Shown: positions 43,653 to 53,069 of the stretch, one piece after another | Numbering within the stretch: position 1 is the stretch's first letter | How the letters are laid out: each line of letters starts with the position of its first letter | From: Paracoccaceae bacterium | GTDB lineage: Bacteria > Pseudomonadota > Alphaproteobacteria > Rhodobacterales > Rhodobacteraceae | Assembly: GCA_016744015.1 (NCBI GenBank) | Contig: JADGFD010000009.1 | Coordinates: 1 to 64,000, forward strand | Length of the DNA: 64,000 bases | Direction: 5' to 3' | Notes under the pieces: generated by a model | Databases searched by the model: none | The model's input: only the letters and a program-made list of their open reading frames with translations | Told to the model about the DNA's origin: nothing | Made by a program: the position numbers and the translations under genes

Positions 43653-44050
43653 TGCGCGGCCTCCATAAGCGCAGCCTCAAAGGGCAGCAAAAAGCGCAGG
43701 AACTTTAGCGCCTGATAATCATTTTCCTGCTGAATCTGGGTCTTGGCATTGCCTAAATGCCCCCGTGCCTCCATGCCGTCAAACACTTGGTTGAGCTGAT
43801 CAATCCCCTGCATAAGCTGCTTGCGAGCCACTGCTGGCTCGGCTTCACCAGCCAGCAACAGCTGAGCAATATAGCACACACGTTTTACCGGCGTATTGGC
43901 GTCATCAGGGTGAATGGCATCACGCAACCGCAGCACATTGGCATTGGGCGTAAGCACATTCAGCCGCGTGCGGCGATCGCCATTTTCAATCACCGCTCCA
44001 TTAATCATAATCCGCTCCGCCGGGCGGAGCTTTAACACAAGGCCACTCAT
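43649..44050 (-). CDS. flbT: Flagellin translation regulator FlbT
   Basis: 133 residues. GLVLKLRPAERIMINGAVIE at the start and ALKFLRFLLPFEAALME at the end are diagnostic. In Caulobacter FlbT binds flagellin mRNA and represses its translation. Overlaps both flaF and the DUF1217 gene by four bases. Confidence 0.93.
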   Translation of the reverse strand: MSGLVLKLRPAERIMINGAVIENGDRRTRLNVLTPNANVLRLRDAIHPDDANTPVKRVCYIAQLLLAGEAEPAVARKQLMQGIDQLNQVFDGMEARGHLGNAKTQIQQENDYQALKFLRFLLPFEAALMEAAQ

Positions 44051-44436
44051 AGCGGCACCTCGTGGAAACTATCCGCACAATCGCGCAAGCCGCGCATGAT
44101 GCTGGTGTTTATTTCAACCAATATCGCAGGCTGGGCATCTCCGGCCATAATTTTGCGCGTTTGATGATTGGTGAATTCGGTTAAATAGAACAGTTGGGCT
44201 CGTAGCTGCTCGGGAAGATCATTGCCCTGATCGGCCACATCGGCCCCGAGCACCGTCCATAAAAGCTGGTTTTCGCACAGCGCTTCAGCAAGGCTGCCAA
44301 AATTGTCTGTCTCTTCATTCCAGCTCGCGAGCCGAGCTGTGACCTTTGAAAAGGCCTTGTATTCAATGCCCCGCGCCGTCCCAAGTTCCCGGGTTGGCTT
44401 TGCATAGAGCGACTGCGCTAAAGTAGCAGTATTCAT
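44047..44436 (-). CDS. flaF: Flagellin regulator FlaF
   Basis: 129 residues. EYKAFSKVTARLASWNEE and WTVLGADVADQGNDLPEQLR are FlaF phrases. FlaF promotes flagellin secretion or translation and counteracts FlbT. Located between the flagellin gene and flbT. Confidence 0.93.
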   Translation of the reverse strand: MNTATLAQSLYAKPTRELGTARGIEYKAFSKVTARLASWNEETDNFGSLAEALCENQLLWTVLGADVADQGNDLPEQLRAQLFYLTEFTNHQTRKIMAGDAQPAILVEINTSIMRGLRDCADSFHEVPL

Positions 44437-44533
44437 GGGGTGTATCCTCCCACCCTACCGGAATTCCCGGCGTGTTAGCATGATTATTTGGCGGTAGAAC
44501 AGGCGGAGGTTACCCCCCGCCTGCCTAATTATC

Positions 44534-45730
44534 TTACCGGAAAAGCGACAAGATGTTTTGCGGAGCTTGGTTCGCGATTGAAAGCGATTGCGTGGCCAGC
44601 TGCTGCTGCACCTGAAGCGCCTGCATACGGGCAGATGCCTCTTCCATGTTGGCGTCAACCAAGGCGCCAATACCGGTTTTCAGTGAGTCAGAAAGCTTAC
44701 CCAAGAAATCCGACTGGGTATCAATGCGGGCTTGGCTAGAACCAAAAGAAGCCGCAGCATCAATCGAGGTCTGAATCAGGCCCTCAATATCGGCCAGAGC
44801 TTGCACAGAGTTACCCCCGCCACCGTCGTCTACGTTAATGCCTGCTAGGCCGGAAAGCCCACCCGTACCAACGCTTACGAGCTCGGTCGTCATGTTTACC
44901 GTATCACCAGCTGCATTGGTCACCGTAATGGTGTCCGTCGCAACATCAGCAGTGATATTGGCATCGCTCATGCCGTTGATCGCGGTCCGAATGCCGTTGG
45001 CAACCACTTCTTCGGTTGCAGCCGCAGCTACATCTTCAGTTGTTACAACATAAGACACTGTTTCTTCGCCAATTTTGACATTGAAAGTGTCACCTGCAGC
45101 CAAAGCCGCATCAACAACCACAATATCGGCTGTGCCGGCAGCATCAATAAAGATAGCCGCCGTCGCGCCATCACCACCAACACCATCAGAACCAGCAAGG
45201 CCCGCTTTAACAGCGCCCGCAGCGGTTGAGAGGTTTTGACCAGCAACAGCAATATTGGAGGCACTTACATTGCCAGCAGCATCACGGTCAAGCGAGGCCA
45301 ACACATTCACAGAAGCGTTGGTGCCATCCACAAGGTTTAGGCCGTTAAACTGCGCCGCACTCACCACAGAGCCAACTTGGCCGCGAAGCTCGGAAATATC
45401 GGTTTGCAGTTTGGCTTGGTCAGCTGCCGGATCTTGCGCAGCAATGATCTTTGATTTGATCTGGCCAAGCAGGCCGGTGATCGACTCAGAGGCTGTCCGC
45501 GCAACGGCAACCGAAGCGGAGCCGGTGGCGAGCGCATCGGAGATACCCTTATAACCGTCAACGTCAGATTGCATGGTTTGCGAAATCGCCCAGATTGAGG
45601 CGTTGTCCCGCGCGGTATCAACCTTTTTACCAGTCGAGATCTGGCTCTGGTTGGTGCCCAGATTTTTGTTGATGCTTTGCAGGGTTTGCAGTGCCACCAT
45701 GGCACTGGAGTTTGTAAGAATACTAGACAT
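44534..45730 (-). CDS. Flagellin
   Basis: 398 residues. Conserved D0/D1 ends: MSSILTNSSAMVALQTLQSI and NKNLGTNQSQISTG at the N-terminus, and SARMQALQVQQQLATQSLSI with ANQAPQNILSLFR at the C-terminus. The middle (about 150-300) is variable, rich in Thr, Ala, Asp and Val. The ATG at 45730 has AAGGAA at a good distance; the ATG at 45736 does not. Only flagellin gene in the window. Confidence 0.96.
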   Translation of the reverse strand: MSSILTNSSAMVALQTLQSINKNLGTNQSQISTGKKVDTARDNASIWAISQTMQSDVDGYKGISDALATGSASVAVARTASESITGLLGQIKSKIIAAQDPAADQAKLQTDISELRGQVGSVVSAAQFNGLNLVDGTNASVNVLASLDRDAAGNVSASNIAVAGQNLSTAAGAVKAGLAGSDGVGGDGATAAIFIDAAGTADIVVVDAALAAGDTFNVKIGEETVSYVVTTEDVAAAATEEVVANGIRTAINGMSDANITADVATDTITVTNAAGDTVNMTTELVSVGTGGLSGLAGINVDDGGGGNSVQALADIEGLIQTSIDAAASFGSSQARIDTQSDFLGKLSDSLKTGIGALVDANMEEASARMQALQVQQQLATQSLSIANQAPQNILSLFR

Positions 45731-45878
45731 TAGCATTTCCTTCGGCGATGCAGCGCGTTCGGCGCTGCTGTTTCAATAAAGACGTGTTTCACGCCCGCTA
45801 TTCGCCGTTCTGACGAGATGTGGAGAACCCCCACCGGCAACCCGTTCAAGATTGCCTCCCTACTCTCGCTTGCAACAC

Positions 45879-45893
45879 ATAATGAAGTCTTAA
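45879..45893. promoter_or_regulatory. CtrA-like site upstream of flagellin
   Basis: ATAA-N7-TTAA (minus strand TTAA-N7-TTAT), one mismatch to consensus, 149 bases before the flagellin start. No convincing sigma-28 or sigma-54 promoter was found in the same gap. Confidence 0.3.
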
Positions 45894-45943
45894 GGCCAAA
45901 CATTTGTATTCCAACAATTTTCTATAAATACCTGCGCAATTGA

Positions 45944-46321
45944 TTATACCCTGTGGCCCTTGCCCGGGGGTGTTTGCGCCACCACCATTTTGGCCCCATC
46001 AGCTGAATAGGTATCCATCTCGTTTAGGCTTTCCTCCATGTTTTCAACTTCTTTTCGGGCTTCTTTCATGCCTTCCATAGCCGCCTTGAGCAGCGCGCCA
46101 TTGCGCTTGGCCATGGCTTTTACATCGCTCAGCCGCGCTCCCAATATACGCTGGGAAACCGGCCCGCCATTCACCAGCGAATCAAGCAATTGGTCACGCT
46201 TGGCCGAAATTTTTGCCAAATCATCCAGCGGCCCATTTAATAAAACCGCGCGCTCGGATTCCATCACCGAGAGCAACTGCCGCAGCTTTCCCCGCGCTAA
46301 AACCGTATCAATCATCGCCAA
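45944..46321 (-). CDS. FlgN-like flagellar export chaperone
   Basis: 125 residues, almost fully helical and charged: LRQLLSVMESERAVLLNGPL near the start and GALLKAAMEGMKEARKEVENM later, ending in a flexible PPGKGHRV. The layout suits FlgN, the chaperone for FlgK and FlgL. Assignment rests mostly on size, composition and position after flgJ, with which it overlaps by 14 bases. Confidence 0.6.
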   Translation of the reverse strand: MAMIDTVLARGKLRQLLSVMESERAVLLNGPLDDLAKISAKRDQLLDSLVNGGPVSQRILGARLSDVKAMAKRNGALLKAAMEGMKEARKEVENMEESLNEMDTYSADGAKMVVAQTPPGKGHRV

Positions 46322-46595
46322 ACTCCCGCGCCCACAGGCTTTGAAAAATAGATTCGCTCAGGCCAATGCCGCCACGTTCAACCATCAATTGGGCCTGTTC
46401 ATCTACCATCATAGAGGCAAACGCGTCCTCGCCCGCCCCGCCGCCAAACTCACTCCGGCTTTTGCCCATGCCGCTGGCCTTGAGCATTTCTGCTAAAAAG
46501 CTGGCTTCAAAAGCCTTGGCCACATCGCGCAATTCTTGCGCCCGCCCGGCGTGGGCAGGGTCCACCGCCAGTGGCGCACTATTTGAAATTTCCAT
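46308..46595 (-). CDS. FlgJ-type rod-binding protein
   Basis: 95 residues. ELRDVAKAFEASFLAEMLKA and a C-terminus with MMVDEQAQLMVERGGIGLSE correspond to the N-terminal rod-scaffold domain of FlgJ. The muramidase domain of enterobacterial FlgJ is absent, as usual in alphaproteobacteria, so a separate enzyme must open the cell wall. Confidence 0.88.
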   Translation of the reverse strand: MEISNSAPLAVDPAHAGRAQELRDVAKAFEASFLAEMLKASGMGKSRSEFGGGAGEDAFASMMVDEQAQLMVERGGIGLSESIFQSLWAREFGDD

Positions 46596-46644
46596 AAAAT
46601 CTTACCTATTTTGGGTTCCATTGACCCAGCTTATCGCCATTACG

Positions 46645-46659
46645 GTAAATAAATAGTAA
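46645..46659. promoter_or_regulatory. CtrA-like site between flgJ and fliK
   Basis: GTAA-N7-GTAA (minus strand TTAC-N7-TTAC), each half one mismatch from TTAA, in the 97-base divergent control region. Confidence 0.3.
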
Positions 46660-46692
46660 CCCCTGAAAGCGATGCTGAGCCAACCGTAGAAC

Positions 46693-47940
46693 ATGGGTGT
46701 CGATATGGAAATTGATTTATTCGCTGGGCTAGCAAAGCCCAAAACCGCGCTGCCAACGCTTGAGAATCCCGAGCCGCTAGAAGGTGCACTTCCTGATTTT
46801 TCAGCCCTTCTAGATGGCGCGCAGCCAGATTCGCTAGAAAATCCGGATGCCACACCCGACACTGAAATGCCTGCCTTGCTTCCCGTTGCCCTGCCACAAC
46901 TAGCGGCACCAGATATGGCCCTCAAATCAGAGGCAAAAACAGCTGAAAGCATTATTGCAGAGCCTGAAGTGCCAAAATCCGCAACGGTGAGCGCCGCTGT
47001 TTCAGCCACAGCCCTGCTGCCCGAAGCCCCCCTTACGCCGCGATCAGAGCCTGCAATACAGGCTGAGGCAAAATTTAGCGCTCCATCGGTTATCGCACAG
47101 CCCCCCCTCGGCAAGATCATTGCTGAGCCCTCGGTGTCGACTCAAGTTTTTAAACCAGATTCGACACCAGCGCCTTTTGTAAATCCAGAGCCCCGCGTGG
47201 CGGCAGACATGGGGGGGGAGCGAATCGTTACAGAGGCTATGCCTGCAACCACCGCTCCCAACACCACCGCCGAGCCCAAAACGGCTGCGGCTGTGATGCC
47301 CGCACTGCCTTTTGATAAAGCCAGCGGCTTGCCTGCAAAAACACCCGTTGAACCAATACTTGACGCCCCTTTGGCACCTGTAAAAATCACAGCAAAAACC
47401 GGAGTTCAGGCGTCACCTCAGCCCACACCCGCAGTTGGGTTTGCAAATATCGAAGCCGTGGTTGAGGACCTATCCGAGATGCAATTTGGCATTAAAATAG
47501 AGCGGCAAACTATTGAAACAGCGCCCACTTCTCGCGCAACACAACAAGCCACGCCGGTGGCCAGTCAGATCAGCGCTCAACTTCCTCAGCTTCTAACCAA
47601 AGCCGAGAAACAAACGGTTGAATTACGCCTAGACCCACCCGAGCTTGGCCGCGTGACCATTCATCTATCAACCAATGATACCCAGGTCACAGCACAAGTA
47701 GTGGCGGAGCGTGTTGATACAATTGATCTAATGCGCCGCCATGCCGAGCTGCTCTCTGCCACCTTGGCTCGCGCCGGATTCTCCCAAGCCGATCTTTCGT
47801 TTCAACAAGGGCATGGGCAAGGAACTGAGGATGAACCTGAGCAATTTAAACCTATTACCGGATTTTCTGAAAGCGAAGGGCCAACGGCCTCCGTGCCGAC
47901 TCTTACTGGCCAAGATGGCCGCCTCGATATTCGTCTCTAA
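46693..47940 (+). CDS. fliK: Flagellar hook-length control protein FliK
   Basis: 415 residues. The first 290 residues are a low-complexity Pro/Ala/Glu-rich ruler. The C-terminal domain has VELRLDPPELGRVTIHLS and MRRHAELLSATLARAGFS, the FliK signature that switches export specificity at FlhB. The start may be ATG 46693 or 46705. Followed 15 bases later by flgD. Confidence 0.92.
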   Translation: MGVDMEIDLFAGLAKPKTALPTLENPEPLEGALPDFSALLDGAQPDSLENPDATPDTEMPALLPVALPQLAAPDMALKSEAKTAESIIAEPEVPKSATVSAAVSATALLPEAPLTPRSEPAIQAEAKFSAPSVIAQPPLGKIIAEPSVSTQVFKPDSTPAPFVNPEPRVAADMGGERIVTEAMPATTAPNTTAEPKTAAAVMPALPFDKASGLPAKTPVEPILDAPLAPVKITAKTGVQASPQPTPAVGFANIEAVVEDLSEMQFGIKIERQTIETAPTSRATQQATPVASQISAQLPQLLTKAEKQTVELRLDPPELGRVTIHLSTNDTQVTAQVVAERVDTIDLMRRHAELLSATLARAGFSQADLSFQQGHGQGTEDEPEQFKPITGFSESEGPTASVPTLTGQDGRLDIRL

Positions 47941-47955
47941 CCAAAAGGACCTATA

Positions 47956-48630
47956 ATGGAAACCGTGACCAATCTCTCCCAAGCCTCTGCCGGCTTTGCC
48001 CGCGCAACCAATACACAGGCTTCGGCCGCTGACCCTTCAGGGGATTTCGAAACATTCCTCTCACTGCTCACCGCCCAGCTGCGCAACCAAGATCCGCTTA
48101 AGCCGGTCGAATCCACCGAGTTTGTAGCCCAACTCGCCAGTTTTTCCGCGGTTGAGCAGCAGGTGCAATCCAACGCCAAGTTGGAAGGCATTCTGGAAAC
48201 GCTGGCCAGCGGCGCCACCGGTGGGCTTTCTCAGTGGATCGGGCAAGAAGTCCGCAATCCGGGCAGCACGCCTTATGAAAATTCTCCCCTTGATGTGCTT
48301 TACCTTACCCACACCGATGCCGACCGTGTCGAACTGGTGGTTTTTGATGAAAACAACAATATCGTTGCGCGGCAAGAAGTTGGCAAAGACCAAAGCAATG
48401 TGCAGTGGTCTGGCATTCTGGCTGATGGCTCCCGTGCGATTGAGGGCGCGCGCTATCGTTTTGAGACCAATAGTATCCGCGAAGGCGAAATTATCGCCAA
48501 TACACCTGCTCTGGTTTTCTCAACCGTGCAAGAGGTGCGTAAGTTTGACGGCCAACCTGTGCTTTACTTTGGCGACGGCACACAGATGTTTGCGGCGGAT
48601 GTGGAAGCCATTCGCACCCCCCAAACCTAA
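47956..48630 (+). CDS. flgD: Flagellar hook-cap protein FlgD
   Basis: 224 residues. FETFLSLLTAQLRNQDPLKP followed by VESTEFVAQLASFSAVEQQV is the conserved N-terminus; a FlgD Ig-like domain follows (YEFE-type strands, GILADGSRAIEGARYRFE). Scaffold for hook growth. Ends in a strong two-way terminator. Confidence 0.95.
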   Translation: METVTNLSQASAGFARATNTQASAADPSGDFETFLSLLTAQLRNQDPLKPVESTEFVAQLASFSAVEQQVQSNAKLEGILETLASGATGGLSQWIGQEVRNPGSTPYENSPLDVLYLTHTDADRVELVVFDENNNIVARQEVGKDQSNVQWSGILADGSRAIEGARYRFETNSIREGEIIANTPALVFSTVQEVRKFDGQPVLYFGDGTQMFAADVEAIRTPQT

Positions 48631-48636
48631 TCCAGC

Positions 48637-48665
48637 AAAAAGCCCGGGGCAGCCCCGGGCTTTTT
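48637..48665. terminator. Bidirectional terminator between flgD and the stator operon
   Basis: Perfect stem AAAAAGCCCGGGG / CCCCGGGCTTTTT around CAG: 13 pairs with T-runs on both sides. It serves the convergent flgD and 807-residue-protein genes. Confidence 0.9.
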
Positions 48666-48675
48666 GGGTTTCGGC

Positions 48676-51099
48676 CTAATGCCCTTCTTCGATTACACCT
48701 TCGAGGAACTGCATGCTTTCCTGATTATCCGCCAACAATTCCCGCGCCGCTTTCAGGCTCGGCAATTCTTCTGCCATCATCGGTGACAAGGCTTCCGCCG
48801 GCACCATTTCTGCATCAGCATCTTCGCCTTGCATATATGAAGCCAGCGTGCCCACGGCCCCGGCATCCTGAATTTTCTCCCAATCTCCGGCCCGCAAAGC
48901 CACATCATTGAGTGAGATTTCTTTGGCATGATCATGGTTTAGCATTTGCGCAACGGCCCCAAAATCCTCCATTTGCAAATAGGCATTTAGTTTGATTTTA
49001 TAGCCCTCTAAGCTCTCATCTGCTTGCAGAATAACCAAGGCCTGCGCGGGCTGAAAAAGCTGCACATAGGCGGCGGCCTCAACATGTTGGGTTGCTGTAT
49101 CAGGGCGCGCCAGATTTGGGGCAAGCACATCGAGCGCCGATTCAGGCAGTCCGATGGCCGCCATTTCTTCAGCAATTTTTAACCGCGCACCATCTCCGCC
49201 TGTGCCTTGGTCAAGCATGTCAGCGTATCGCAAAACCATTTGCGCATAAAGATAGTCGCCCATGGTTGCGGCATCTGCCGCCCCAAAAATCTCTGCGGTC
49301 ATTTCAGTTAGTTCGCTGCTCAAATGCGGCCGCTCGCTACGGGTCTCTCTGATTTGTGCCAGCGCCACATCGGCCCCCGCAACCGCGCTCCTGACCTTGA
49401 TTTCCCAAATTTTGAGCGGATCACTGTTTTCTGTATCCCTATTAAAAAAGGCGGCGGCTTCGATATCTACCAATAGGGTTTCAGGCACAGGGTTATCGCT
49501 CGCCAGCACTGTGCGCGCATAGCCTATGAGCGCCTCTGGTGCGTCTTCACCATTGCCCAATGCCAATGTGCGATAAACCCTCGCCGCGCCGAGGGTATCC
49601 CCCTGCGCTTCCATAACCTTGGCTTCGGCCATGCTTTGCGCGGTGGTCACACCTGCTTCGGCACGGCGGACAATTTCCAGCACCACATGCCCGGCATCCA
49701 CCTGCCCACGGGCAATAAAAGCTTGCGCTAGCGGCGGACCGATCAGAGCGCGCACTTCTATTGGATAAGCTGAAAACGCATCGGTTATCGTCAGCGGCTC
49801 CAACACTTGATAATCGCCAAGCCCCGTAGCCAGATACCACATTTCATGTGCGCCACCACAGCCCGCACCTTTTAACACAGGGCCTATCACGCGCGCGGGT
49901 TCATCTTCAAGAAGGGCCGCCATATCATTGTAAAGAGACGCATTTTTAAGTTCGACGCCTGTTTCCGTTAACATCAAGCGCGCCTCGGCACCAAGCCCAT
50001 AACGCAAATATAGCTGGACAAGCTCTTTGGCAATTTGAGAGTCTGGCGCATCAAATTCCCCGAGCAACTGGCTGCGCAGGCTGGCAAGCTGGTCAGAAAA
50101 TCCCGCCTCTCCTCCCCAATCAGCCATCAAGAATTCCGGGTCATCCATGCATTGCGGCATGGCGAATTGGTTTACAATTTCGGTGAGCGCATCTTCGGTG
50201 CCTTGGGAATAAGCCGTGCGGGCGCTAAGCTGCTGCATGAGCGCAGGGTCCACCACTGGCGGCGCTGGCTCGGGTGCAGGCTCTGGGGTTATCTCTTCCA
50301 CTTCGGCCACCGGCACGGGGGCTGGCACAAATTCTACCAAGCCTTGGTCTGCCGCGCGGGTGAGCTGGGCCAAAAGCTGGTTTTGCGCCTCGGTGATGCG
50401 GGCCTGTAGTTCGGGATCTTCGTCAGTTTCGACCGCCTCGTTCATGCCCGAAACGACCGCACCGGCCATGGTTTCCATGTCGTGAATGGCATCTTTTCCA
50501 GCATCAGGCTGCGCCTCAACCTCCGCAACCATATCGGGCATCGTAGGCATGGCCATTTGCGGCGCAGCCTCGGGGGCAGCTTGCGGGGGCGGATCTGGCA
50601 AAATATGCGGCTGCACCGGGGCTTGGGCCATTACAAAGGCCGTGAAACGCGAAGGTGGGTTGCTCAGCTGGATAAAAGGAAGTGCATCGGGCTGCCATGC
50701 GGGCGGGCTTTCGGCGGTTTCCGCGGGGCCAAGCTCTGGCCCGTCAAACACATCAATTACAATATAATTTTCATTAAAAGCAAAGCTTTGCAACTCACAC
50801 TTACAGTTAAGGTCGAGCTGCAAATATGACCCATTTTCTGAGTGCACCTCGCTCAACCCAGCAATCCGCTCTGTTGAAATGCGGTCAAATACTTGCGAGG
50901 TGGAAAAACTTAAGAACTGGCTTGGGAAGCGCACAGTGGCTTTGCCACGCTCTTCAATAATGTCCCACTCCACCTCTGGATCTATGCGCAATACGAGCCT
51001 TGAAAACCCTTCATGCTCGCCCGATTTAACCGAAACGACCTGCTGCGCCGCCAAAGGCGACGCAGACAGAACAAGTGCCACTGCAAAAAGGTGCTTCAT
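48676..51099 (-). CDS. Large periplasmic protein of the stator operon: AMIN-like domain plus helical repeats
   Basis: 807 residues with a signal peptide (LFAVALVLSASPLAAQ). Residues about 20-118 look like an AMIN-type beta domain (FSRLVLRIDPEVEWDI ... YIVIDVFDGPELG). Residues 140-300 are low-complexity, Pro/Ala/Glu-rich. The rest is alpha-helical with TPR-like repeats (for example LVQLYLRYGLGAEARLMLTE; AKVMEAQGDTLGAARVYRTL). The start overlaps the motA stop by four bases. A role in stator placement or cell-wall anchoring, like MotC/MotE of rhizobia, is inferred from position. No experimentally known family recognised. Confidence 0.65.
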   Translation of the reverse strand: MKHLFAVALVLSASPLAAQQVVSVKSGEHEGFSRLVLRIDPEVEWDIIEERGKATVRFPSQFLSFSTSQVFDRISTERIAGLSEVHSENGSYLQLDLNCKCELQSFAFNENYIVIDVFDGPELGPAETAESPPAWQPDALPFIQLSNPPSRFTAFVMAQAPVQPHILPDPPPQAAPEAAPQMAMPTMPDMVAEVEAQPDAGKDAIHDMETMAGAVVSGMNEAVETDEDPELQARITEAQNQLLAQLTRAADQGLVEFVPAPVPVAEVEEITPEPAPEPAPPVVDPALMQQLSARTAYSQGTEDALTEIVNQFAMPQCMDDPEFLMADWGGEAGFSDQLASLRSQLLGEFDAPDSQIAKELVQLYLRYGLGAEARLMLTETGVELKNASLYNDMAALLEDEPARVIGPVLKGAGCGGAHEMWYLATGLGDYQVLEPLTITDAFSAYPIEVRALIGPPLAQAFIARGQVDAGHVVLEIVRRAEAGVTTAQSMAEAKVMEAQGDTLGAARVYRTLALGNGEDAPEALIGYARTVLASDNPVPETLLVDIEAAAFFNRDTENSDPLKIWEIKVRSAVAGADVALAQIRETRSERPHLSSELTEMTAEIFGAADAATMGDYLYAQMVLRYADMLDQGTGGDGARLKIAEEMAAIGLPESALDVLAPNLARPDTATQHVEAAAYVQLFQPAQALVILQADESLEGYKIKLNAYLQMEDFGAVAQMLNHDHAKEISLNDVALRAGDWEKIQDAGAVGTLASYMQGEDADAEMVPAEALSPMMAEELPSLKAARELLADNQESMQFLEGVIEEGH

Positions 51100-51962
51100 G
51101 CTGCCGCTTTTGCCTCCTTCAAGGCTGCTTCAAGATCATTAAACGTGGGGCGCTTGGCGCCCGGGGTGTTTTGTCTACCAACCTCGACACATATATTTGG
51201 TGTGTGGTTATAAAGGTTTGCGACTAGAACCTCACGTATCAGATTATAAAAGTGGTTATCTTCCGCCACCACAGATTCCACCTTGGTAGAAAATGGGCCG
51301 ATCAATCCGTAAGCCAGAAAAACCCCAAGGAATGTGCCCACCAGCGCGCCGCCAATCATGCCGCCAAGCACGGCAGGTGGCTTGTCAATCGAGGCCATGG
51401 TTTTAATAATCCCGAGCACCGCGGCCACAATGCCAAGCGCAGGCAGACCATCCGCCATAACCTGAAGCGCGTGGGCGGAATGCTGGGCATGGGCATAATG
51501 CTCTTCCATGCGTTTTTCCAACACGTCTTCCACTTGGTGCGGGTCGTCATAGTTCATTGAACCTGCGCGCAGGGTATCACAAATAAGCCCAACGGCGGTG
51601 CCATCTGCCTGAATTTTTGGATATTTCGCAAACACCGCACTGCTTTCAGGGTCCTCAATATGGGTTTCCAGTTCTACGGGGCTATCACGGCTGATACGGA
51701 TCAGCGTAAAAAGCAGGCAGAGCAGGTCTTGATAATCCTCCTGCTTCCACTTCGCACCCTTAAAGATTTTCCCCATATCTTTCATGGTGTGCTTTACCGC
51801 CTTCATATCATTGGCGATTAAAAATGCACCCACAGCCGCCCCGAGAATAATCATCATCTCAAAGGGGAGCGAATGTAGGATAATCGCCATTTTGCCCCCG
51901 GCAAGAAGATACCCGCCAAAGACCATTATAAAAATTACGACGATACCAATTATTCCACCCAT
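51096..51962 (-). CDS. motA: Flagellar stator protein MotA
   Basis: 288 residues. Four membrane helices (GGIIGIVVIFIMVFGGYLLA, MMIILGAAVGAFLIAND, LPALGIVAAVLGIIKTM, IGGALVGTFLGVFLAYG) and the large cytoplasmic loop with Arg and Glu residues facing FliG. The MotA Pro in DGLPALG is present. The ATG at 51962 follows GAGGG; earlier ATGs do not. motB is not adjacent but at 62177. Confidence 0.95.
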   Translation of the reverse strand: MGGIIGIVVIFIMVFGGYLLAGGKMAIILHSLPFEMMIILGAAVGAFLIANDMKAVKHTMKDMGKIFKGAKWKQEDYQDLLCLLFTLIRISRDSPVELETHIEDPESSAVFAKYPKIQADGTAVGLICDTLRAGSMNYDDPHQVEDVLEKRMEEHYAHAQHSAHALQVMADGLPALGIVAAVLGIIKTMASIDKPPAVLGGMIGGALVGTFLGVFLAYGLIGPFSTKVESVVAEDNHFYNLIREVLVANLYNHTPNICVEVGRQNTPGAKRPTFNDLEAALKEAKAAA

Positions 51963-52034
51963 GGAATTACCCTCATTCATTGCTTCTATGGTCACGATAG
52001 GGGGCGGGTATTAACAATCCCTCAAAAGCTAAAA

Positions 52035-52616
52035 TTATTCACGTGGGGCGTTGGCATTTCTGCCGGCCATAACCACCGAGATTGAATACGCAAGATCAGC
52101 TGGCAGATTGGCCATAATAGCAGCCGAGGCTTCGGGACGCATGCGCGAGAAAAACCCGGCGGCAAACTGAATGTCCATGGTTTCAAAGATACCCGCCGCT
52201 TCCACGGGCTTCATGCGCTGATAAACCTCGGTCAGCCGCGCCACGTCTTCCTCAGTGGCGTTATCTGCCAATGAGAGCGTAGCCGCGAGCTTTTCCTCCG
52301 CATCCGTCAGCGCCTCCATTTGCTCACGAATGCGCTGCTCGGCCACGGCGAGCGTTTGCATCCGGCGGTCAATATAAGCCTCGCGCTCGGCAATTTGTGC
52401 CTCGCGTTCCTGAATGGCTTTTAGCAGTTTCGGCATATCCGACGCAGGTTCTACGCTGGCCATGTCCATGGTTTCCGGCGCAGCCTCGGGCAGCATCTCC
52501 TCGGCAAAGGCCGGGGCAACTTCTGCAATGCGAATCAGACCCGAGGCTAGAAACAAACCAACAAGCACGGTAATCGTCCCCGTTTTGCGGGGCTGGGTTT
52601 TAGCATGCATTTTCAT
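52035..52616 (-). CDS. MotE-like periplasmic protein (MgtE N-domain type)
   Basis: 193 residues. One N-terminal membrane anchor or signal (TVLVGLFLASGLIRIAEVA), a coiled coil at about 65-120 (AIQEREAQIAEREAYIDRRM), then VYQRMKPVEAAGIFETMDI and FFSRMRPEASAAIMANLP, as in MotE of Sinorhizobium, a chaperone for the periplasmic motor protein MotC. Overlaps the upstream gene by four bases. Confidence 0.8.
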   Translation of the reverse strand: MKMHAKTQPRKTGTITVLVGLFLASGLIRIAEVAPAFAEEMLPEAAPETMDMASVEPASDMPKLLKAIQEREAQIAEREAYIDRRMQTLAVAEQRIREQMEALTDAEEKLAATLSLADNATEEDVARLTEVYQRMKPVEAAGIFETMDIQFAAGFFSRMRPEASAAIMANLPADLAYSISVVMAGRNANAPRE

Positions 52617-53056
52617 CTTTTTACCGCCGTCATGACTTGCTGAAGCGCTGTCAGCAGCTCAGCACGCGCGCCTGAGTCTTTTTCTGGCTCAACCTCGCTC
52701 TGCTGCGAATCTCTCAATACCAGCAGAGTTTCTGGCTCTTCCGAGCGGTCCAACTTTACCGGCTTTGGGGGTTGCCCACGCTCATGCACAGTAGAGAGCA
52801 GCAGCTCCAACCGCCCAGCGGCAATTTCTGCACGGCCAGTGACTTCCAACAGGTCTTTCATACTGGCACCCGAGGCCTGCGTGGCGGTTTTCACCGAGAC
52901 CTGGATTTCATCCACCTGTTTGGAAAGCGCAGAAATAGCCCCGCCGAGGCCGGTATCCAGCCTTGAAAGGGATTTGATCCTGCGCGCAAGGATCATACAA
53001 TAAAGTGCCGCGCCTAGAGCGCCGGCTATGAGTAGTATATCTGCTATTAGGGCCAT
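52613..53056 (-). CDS. DUF6468-like single-pass membrane protein
   Basis: 147 residues from an ATG preceded by AAGGAGG; an ATG nine codons further upstream lacks this. One N-terminal membrane helix (LIADILLIAGALGAALYCMI), then a coiled coil (LSKQVDEIQVSVKTATQ) and a flexible C-terminus. Found between fliL and motE in alphaproteobacterial flagellar clusters. Function unknown; likely supports the stator. Confidence 0.7.
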   Translation of the reverse strand: MALIADILLIAGALGAALYCMILARRIKSLSRLDTGLGGAISALSKQVDEIQVSVKTATQASGASMKDLLEVTGRAEIAAGRLELLLSTVHERGQPPKPVKLDRSEEPETLLVLRDSQQSEVEPEKDSGARAELLTALQQVMTAVKR

Positions 53057-53069
53057 TCTGGTCCCTCCT

